From Casuarina equisetifolia (Eukaryota; Streptophyta; Magnoliopsida; Fagales; Casuarinaceae): DNA of 64,000 bases. The notes beneath the pieces are model-generated. The model saw only the letters and a program-made list of their open reading frames with translations. It did no database searches and was not told the DNA's origin. Of this stretch, positions 57,899 to 64,000 are shown one piece after another; positions within the stretch are counted from its first letter, which is position 1; the number at the start of each line of letters is the position of its first letter. The position numbers and the translations under genes were made by a program. The stretch is taken from the NCBI GenBank assembly GCA_028551475.1, contig CM052360.1, positions 21,460,682 to 21,524,681 on the forward strand. The letters are read 5' to 3'.

Positions 57899-58350
57899 AA
57901 ACTTTTGAAAGCAGAGATTCCTACTAAGGCTTTCTTTGATTATCTTTAGTTGCAATGTTTTCGAAAAATTTCTTTTCGGTATTTTATGGAAAGAGTACTG
58001 GGCTCCTCACATTTGACAAAAATTTAACTTGGTAACTTATCTTTTATATATTAATGAGACACGGTCCGCTTAAAGATATAAAGGAAGAAAGAAGGTAATA
58101 AACGAAGATCTAGTTGCATGCTTTTTGGAGTGGCTTAATGATGCCTTGTCCCTCTGGAGCCTGCACCACCCACGAAAGCCTTAACTAAAGGGCAACTAAA
58201 GATATACAGTTTCTGTCTTTTGAACCCAAGTGGTTGCAATTATTAGCTGTGCTCTTGTGGGGGCTGTAGTGTAGAATTCAATTTGGGATTGTTTGCAGAA
58301 ATATAATTGAAGGAAGGCTTCACTTTCAGAAGAATTTTATTGAAGTCTAG
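57899..58350 (+). repeat. Promoter-like block R3
   Basis: This is a full-length copy: GAAAGCAGAGATTCCTACTA, GTGGCTTAATGATGCCTTGT, CCTGCACCACCCACGAAAG, AAGATATACAGTTTCTGTC, GTGGTTGCAATTATTAGCTG and a GGCTTCACTTTCAGAAGAA block. LINE-D lies just to its right. Confidence 0.65.
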
Positions 58351-58499
58351 CCTTGATTGAAACTTTTGAAAATCTACCATGAGGCTTTAGATAGATTTTT
58401 TTTTTGTTGAAATATAAGTTTACATTAATATAAAATAATGTACAAAAGTAGAGGGACATACCCCAACATTACAATTTTCAACAACTAAATAGATTTTTT

Positions 58500-58994
58500 C
58501 TCTCCTCTACTAAAAATAAAAAGGTCATTAGCAAAGCTAAAATACATCACTCGTTCAATAAAACTCATTAGGAAGCCCATTTGCTTCCATTACCATTTGT
58601 GAAAATTATATCTAGGTAAGTGCTCTTGAGTCAAAAAAATATTGTTTGTTATCTTTCTCCCTTTCATAAAAGCAAATTGGCTGTTGGAACTGATGCTTGG
58701 GAGGATGATTGTTAACTTGTTGGATAGGAATTTGTCACACATTTGTATATAATATTGCAGCAGGAAACTAGTCTATATGTGGCATTAGATCTTTAAGCAT
58801 ATGTCTTAAGGTGAAGAAAGATTGGATGGCCTATGAAGTGTCTTGTCCACTTTGTTCCATGAAGCTTTAAAGAAATTAGTATTACAACTATCTAGACTAG
58901 GTGCTTTATCACTCTTCATTGAGAATACAACATTTTTGATTTCTAGGTAACGTAGGAACAAATATGATATTGTCCATGAAGTAGGATTGTCCAT
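58500..58994 (-). pseudogene. LINE-D reverse-transcriptase pieces
   Basis: The frame 58806-58994 contains EIKNVVFSMKSDKAPSLDSC then FFKASWNKV, the start of the LINE RT domain (EIxxALFxMxxxKAPGPDG...FFxxxWxxV). Near 58.53 kb, YFSFANDLFIFSRG gives the catalytic block with FADD changed to FAND. The RT between these blocks is deleted. Confidence 0.7.
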
Positions 58995-60184
58995 CTTGTT
59001 TATACTTTTCTCAATAAATGTCTCATTGATAGGCTCTTAAGGTGGCTTGTAGCTAGAAAGGTACTTATAGTATTTGATAAATGTATCCTTGATCATGGGG
59101 CAAGATCATCTCATATAATTTCATCTTGTACTCCAACAAAGAATATCTTGGACCTAGTTCTTCATGATTGAGTGGTCTTTAAGAAACAAACATAGCTAGA
59201 ACCTTAATCCACTAGTTGTAACTATTAGACCTTGGATTTTTGCTTTAGTAAGCTTTCTTTTGTTTTTAGGATATTAACATGTCTCTTTGCCATTTTAATC
59301 TTTTCTATAATAATAGTTTCCTTTGATGCCTAAGGTATTTCTAGTTTCTTAGACCTACATGCTCACACTATTGAAGTGTTGCCTATTCAGTTCATGAACA
59401 TGCATGCTCATGCTATTAAAGGAAATCCCACCACTTTTGCTACATGCCCCATTTCATCTTCCAAAGGGAGGAAATATAAAATTGACTAATCTACATATCA
59501 AAGAACTTGAAAGGTTTTTTAGTTTTAGGAGCTCTTGAGTTAATCTTGGTTATGGTTAGTGCATGGTTTGAAGTTCCAAAGCATAGGAATTAGGCTTGAG
59601 CATTAGGAAAAAGTTGATTCCAACAATCATTAACCGTGATCCTATCTCAATTCTCTCAATTCTCATGTCTATCAAATAGTGGTCCAAAGTATGTTACATC
59701 TTCTAGGTTGGCTTCTTGCAAACATTGGACTAGATCCTATATCTTTGAGTTACAACCTTTCATCCCTCCTTTTCTTTCCTAGGGGCATGTAATGGCATTG
59801 AAATTTCCACTAATTGTCTATCAATGGCTTTTGTAACTACTCACTTGTCTTTCAACATCTTTCCAAAGCTTGTCTTTCAATTGGATTATTTGAACTATAA
59901 ACAAGGAAAGAAAGCTCCTTGTTCCATATGTAGTAGATTCTAATCCAAAGTGCATTGTTTGGTTAGATTGTTGAAGCAAGTTGAAAGAAACTTATCCTAG
60001 ACTCCACCTTATCAATATTCTTCAACAACTACCATCTAGTTATTATCACATTATGTCCAATCCCTATGAATAGCATCTTGAGTCCTCCTTTTATTTATTG
60101 ACTTTACTCTTTAACAAAGCAATAATAGACAATTTGTATTCTCCAATAAGTAGCGTAACACTTTAGTATACTATGAAGCAATAA

Positions 60185-60785
60185 TCATTGGACTATTTTA
60201 GAAGTGGTTCCATTGGCTATGAGCTTCTTCTTTTTATTGGTTAGACTTTTCATACTTATATCTTCTTTGTTAACCTTGCCATCCTTCTCTGATGTTTCAA
60301 TAGAATCTTTAACCTTTTTATTGCACGACGAAAGTGGTAAGGCCTCATCTCCTTCCAAACTAGACAAGTCTTGACTTTGTCTTCTAGTTGGAGTTGTAGA
60401 AATAACTTGAGGTTGGATAGGTTTAGTAATAGCATTATTATTTGGATTGATATCTTCAACAACTTGATTCCTTTCAGTAGTGTCACTTAGGAGCTTTCTT
60501 TTTAGATACTTTAAGAGAAGATGTCTTGATTGCATTCTTCCTAATAACAACTTTTCATATGTCCTTAGCCTCTTTTGTTCTCTTCACTTCCATTTCCTAG
60601 TCATCTTGGTTTTTTATGGGCATGTCATTGCTAAGTGGCCAAATAGTTTTCATTACTTTCATACTTCACATTTCATTGGTACTCTACCTTTACAGATATC
60701 ATCCATGCCTTCTTGTCTAAGAGGTCAATTGCATCTACGAATGGTTTTGTAGCATCCACTTCAATACAAATTCATGCAGAATTCA
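60185..60785 (-). pseudogene. LINE-D ORF1 C-terminal part with CCHC knuckle
   Basis: From the right: ICIEVDATKPFVDAIDL and WMISVKVEYQ (DUF4283-to-knuckle linker), then a knuckle relic FGHLAMTCP near 60.62 kb after a frameshift, then the 121-codon polar, Lys/Ser-rich frame 60185-60550 typical of the ORF1 tail. The N-terminal half is absent. Confidence 0.65.
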
Positions 60786-60827
60786 ATTTCTTCGTTTGTT
60801 CAGTAAGGTTATTTGCAGCAACAGTCA

Positions 60828-61165
60828 ACCAATTGTAACGATTTCTAAAGATTGGTTTTTGATATTTTATGGAAGTAGCACCGGGTTCCTCGCACTCAAA
60901 AAAGGAACAAAGAAGATAACGAATAATGACCTGTTTCATGCTTTTAAAGTAGCTTAATGACGCCTTGTCCCCCTGGGGTCTGCACCACCCACAAAAATCT
61001 AACGCAAAAGGCGGCAAGTAAAGATATACACGTTTCTGTCAAGGTTGCTGAGAACCTGTGTGGTTGCAATTATTAACTGCTCTGTTGCGGGGTCTGTAGC
61101 AAAGATTTAATAGAATTGAAGAACGACTTCACTTTCAGAGGAACTTGTATCATATATCTGGGGTG
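60828..61165 (+). repeat. Promoter-like block R4, followed by a TATA box
   Basis: CAATTGTAACGATTTCTAAA, AAGTAGCTTAATGACGCCTT, CTGCACCACCCACAAAAAT, AAGATATACACGTTTCTGTC, CTGCTCTGTTGCGGGGTCTG and GAATTGAAGAACGACTTCAC. Only this copy continues into a TATA box and a downstream gene. Confidence 0.65.
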
Positions 61166-61180
61166 AGGGACTTTCTTGCT

Positions 61181-61187
61181 TATAAAC
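61181..61187 (+). promoter_or_regulatory. Candidate TATA box of the DUF247 gene
   Basis: TATAAAC follows directly after R4. A leader exon could run from about 61.21 kb to GGCAG/GTGGAG near 61.31 kb, with the intron ending at TTCTAAAACAG near 62.323 kb, 19 bp upstream of the chosen ATG. Splice sites are inferred. Confidence 0.4.
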
Positions 61188-62196
61188 AGAGAGGCAGCTC
61201 CCTTCTTTTGGTGGGAAAGCAAAACTGCTTGATATCCAAAATAGAGCCAAAGGTCTTTGCAGCTCTTCTCCTCGATCGGCCTAGGCAAAAGAAAGTCACA
61301 TCTTCATGGCAGGTGGAGTACCCTTCTTTATTTGTCTCTCTTTATCTCTTCCTTGGGATCACAGATCTTTCTGTTGTATCATATCACTTAGGTTTCTAGG
61401 TTTGGAGTATTCTATACCCTTTCTATTAGAGCGTAAAGTTACTTGTGATTTTATTCCAGTGATTTTGGGTTATTACGGAACATCTGTATTGGATACAATT
61501 AGTTTTACTAGTTTTGACATTTTTTCCTCTCATGAGCATCTTGTGCTTTTTCTAAAAGTAGCAGTAATTCTGGACATGATAGGCTTCAAGTATCCGGTTT
61601 TGAATAAGCATAATTATATGACATTTGATACTCATAGATTTAATAGGTATAACAAAGAGTACTTTAACAAGTAAAAATGATTTACTAAACATATAATTCT
61701 TTGTTTCTTTTTGCTCTTGGGCAGCAAAATGAGTTTTTACAAAGGACCAATGAATGACAAAAGGGAACATTTATGCCACAAAATAAGTTAGTTTGCACTT
61801 CTCATTTTATGCCTCCTTGTATGATAGTTTTCATTCTCAAGGCTCTGGCATCGCCATAATATACTTTTCATTTTTTATTTATTTAATACATAGGTTATAT
61901 TAACATAGTCTATTCAATACATAGTACTTTTCAGTGGCTCTTTGATTAATGTTAAATGTATCACTTTTAGTGGCAAACTCCAATTTTAATCCTTAAAACA
62001 AAACCAAAAGTACTATAAACAACTAATATTGTATAATTGTGTCTTCTTTCCAGTTTTGCATATGCATGCAGTACATGTGAAATCTCATACGTGTATAAAG
62101 TGGATAGCAAAGAAACTCAAATGAGAAAAGTTGTCAAATCTATATAAAGTATTTTTCAGACATATATGTCCTTCTAAGTTACATATTTTGTTGAAA

Positions 62197-62287
62197 TTAA
62201 TGAAATGTATGTGGATGGCGTCTCTAGTGATCCGTACTGTAATTAAGGAAATGTATGTAGATGATGTCTCTTGTGATCCTTACCTCT
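62197..62287 (+). repeat. 46 bp tandem duplication upstream of the DUF247 start
   Basis: ATTAATGAAATGTATGTGGA and ATTAAGGAAATGTATGTAGA begin the two units, at 62197 and 62242. Both continue through a GTCTCT...GTGATCC block. Confidence 0.7.
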
Positions 62288-62341
62288 CGTTTGGTCACAT
62301 TATTCGAGTTTTCTAAAACAGGAAAAGGAAAAAATGGGGAA

Positions 62342-63651
62342 ATGGATAGAAATACTTCTGGTTCGGTAGACAAAAACAACCATCATGCTCACTTGGTAAA
62401 TGAAATGAACCAGGAGTTGTCTAGCTTGCCCCCGTTGTCCTCTACGTGCAGTATTTATAGAGCTCCTGGGCGACTACGTTATGGCAATGGCAATGAAAAG
62501 TCTTATATACCCAAAGTAGTTTCTGTTGGCCCATTTCATCATTGCGGGAAAGAATTAGAAGCCATGGAAGAACATAAAAGAAGGTACCTTGACTATCTTA
62601 TTCACCTAAGAAAAGTGAGTTTGGGAGACTATATCAATGTTATAAAGCAAAACGAAAAAGAGTTGCGTGATTGTTATGTTGAAGCCATTAAGTTTAGCAG
62701 TGATGAATTTGTAAAAATCATTCTAGTGGATGCCGCCTTCATCATTGTTTTCTTACTCATGTTTGAATTTCGTGAGATACGAATGAAAAGGACCGCATAT
62801 TTGGAAAACCATGGATGATACAGGACATATGGCTTGACATGCTGTTACTTGAAAATCAGCTTCCCTTCTTCATTCTTCAGGATCTTTGGGACCATGGTGA
62901 GCCACTCATATCCATCACTGGAAAGGTTGACATATTTGGTCTTTCGTTTACCTTCTTCAAACAGCTAATGCATTTGGAGGTTAGCGAAAGCAAATCACAA
63001 ACAATCCGTGATTCTACAATTCAACATTTTGTTGATCTCCTAAGGCACTTATATCTACCTTTGAACTGGTAGCATAGAGGGGAACTTGAAACACTAACTA
63101 CTCCCAGCATAACAGAGTTACATCTAGCCGGAGTCACATTTAAAGTTAGGTTAGGTGAAAACTTATTCGGCCTTCACTTCGAGAATGGGCTTCTAGAAAT
63201 TCCGAAACTTATAATAAGTGAGGAAACAGAAATCTCAATCCGTAATGTACATGCCTTTGAGCAACGATATTACAAAGATAATTGTGTGAAAGAATATGTT
63301 TTCATCATGAATCGCCTTGTTAATACCCAAAAGGATGTGAACATTATGGTCAAGTACGGAATTGTGGAGAATAGGCTTGGTAACAATAAGCGAGGATCAT
63401 TTCTCATCAACAATCTTATAGATGGGCTTGTGGTGAATTTTGGTGATTTCCGTTTTGCTGGTCTTTCTAAAGATTTGAATGAGTACTACAAAAAACCATG
63501 GCACAAGTGGATGGTGGACTTGAAACAAAAATATTTCAATTCACCATGGACCACACTATCTTTACTCGCAGGTGCAACCATCCTTATCGTCACTTTCATA
63601 CAGACGGTGTACTCCACAAAGTCTTCCGATCCCAATGGAAATAGGCCTTGA
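62342..63651 (+). pseudogene. DUF247 family gene with one frameshift and one nonsense codon
   Basis: ATG 62342 was chosen because it follows an acceptor-like CAG and starts the polar leader of the family; an in-frame ATG also exists at 62261. The coding equivalent is about 436 codons, normal for DUF247. Landmarks in order: SIYRAPGRLR (62.46 kb), YIPKVVSVGPFHH, LEAMEEHKRRYL, VKIILVDAAFII, then (other frame) PWMIQDIWLDMLLLENQLPF, LRHLYLPLN, TELHLAGVTFKV, FEQRY, FIMNRLVNTQKDV, GIVENRLG, and a C-terminal membrane segment WTTLSLLAGATILIVTFI followed by a short tail. Near 62780-62785 (CGAATG) a 1-base loss shifts the frame. At 63070 TAG stands where the family has Gln. Both would remove the C-terminal membrane anchor. 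Some DUF247 genes lie at grass self-incompatibility loci; no such role is implied here. Confidence 0.85.
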
Positions 63652-64000
63652 AATGTCACCATTTCATCATTCCGTGGCGGTTGTACTTGTTGTGCTTGTA
63701 TCCTGTTAAATGTAAACATTGACAATGCTCTGATATTGTGTTAAAAACTACTTTTATTCTAAAACGATATCATAAGGTGTGTACTTTTATAAAGCAATAT
63801 CTACTGCTATGTTTGTACTATCTTTCTATCAATTAAATGGTCATACTTGAGTGCTTACACTAAGAAACTCAGCTTCAACCTAGTTAAATTTTCCTTTCTG
63901 TAGTTCATAGACTTTCACTTTGTCTCGTAAGTAATTTAGACTGACTTCAAAGGCTATAAGCACCCCACGGTGCCTGGCCATGTTGGTCTAAAATAGTAGA
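63652..64000. other. 3' flank of the DUF247 gene; no further gene seen
   Basis: An AATTAAATGG phrase near 63.83 kb could serve as a polyadenylation signal, but this is weak. Confidence 0.35.

Larger units (their letters stand above)
58396..60785 (-). mobile_element. LINE-D, minus strand, 5'-truncated in ORF1 and internally shortened
   Basis: The 3' T-run at 58396-58405 is preceded, in the element's sense, by a typical LINE 3' UTR. Pieces of RT and ORF1 are present over only 2.4 kb, so internal deletions are likely. It separates promoter-like blocks R3 and R4. No target-site duplication could be recognised. Confidence 0.7.

Noticed and set aside
61145..61399. 84-codon frame upstream of the DUF247 gene as a separate protein
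   Set aside because: It spans the expected leader exon and a donor-like site; more simply a 5' UTR and intron of the DUF247 gene.
1..64000. CRISPR arrays, operons or bacterial-type gene clusters
   Set aside because: No short regularly spaced direct repeats of that kind and no prokaryotic gene organisation; this is plant nuclear DNA.

Overview
This is plant nuclear DNA. It is AT-rich, gene-poor and full of old retroelements. The evidence is a DUF247 gene (a plant-restricted family), a neprosin-type fragment, plant L1-type LINEs whose ORF1 carries a DUF4283/CCHC region, Ty1-copia and Ty3-gypsy remnants, and a stretch that reads like plant mitochondrial intergenic DNA. The species cannot be fixed from the sequence; a dicot is likely but not shown.

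Layout. 1-1.86 kb: broken Ty3-gypsy gag pieces. About 2.2-8.5 kb: GC-richer, organelle-like DNA holding a copia leader/gag remnant (5.47-6.3 kb) and a frameshifted reverse-transcriptase-like ORF (7.9-8.5 kb). 8.5-11.4 kb: a dispersed repeat, the 3' end of an RNase H-type LINE, and a ~60 bp minisatellite. 11.9-18.9 kb: paralogue alpha of an unrecognised small multi-exon gene, then an array of ~200 bp G-box-containing units ending in a TATA box. 20.1-25.6 kb and 28.5-33.7 kb: two near-complete LINEs on the minus strand, with a SINE-like element between them. 34.5-36.5 kb: a copia pol tail that cuts into paralogue beta. 38.3-42.8 kb: repeats without genes. 44.4-46.1 kb: a LINE nested inside another LINE, each with a target-site duplication. 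46.3-50.9 kb: paralogue gamma, the only copy whose reading frame is intact. 50.9-55.3 kb: a minus-strand ORF1-like relic beside a plus-strand LINE. 56-61.2 kb: four copies of a promoter-like block, with another LINE inserted between copies 3 and 4. 62.3-63.65 kb: a DUF247 gene broken by one frameshift and one nonsense codon.

The item I find most worth checking is the alpha/beta/gamma family. In gamma, five separate minus-strand exons, all phase 0 and all bounded by GT/AG, give 141 codons from ATG to TGA without a stop. No single ORF reveals it because the longest exon is only 126 bp. Equivalent exons occur in alpha and beta with diverged but frame-preserving sequence, and beta and alpha show graded decay. 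The promoter-like cassettes of this family sit in different places and orientations relative to the coding exons in each copy.
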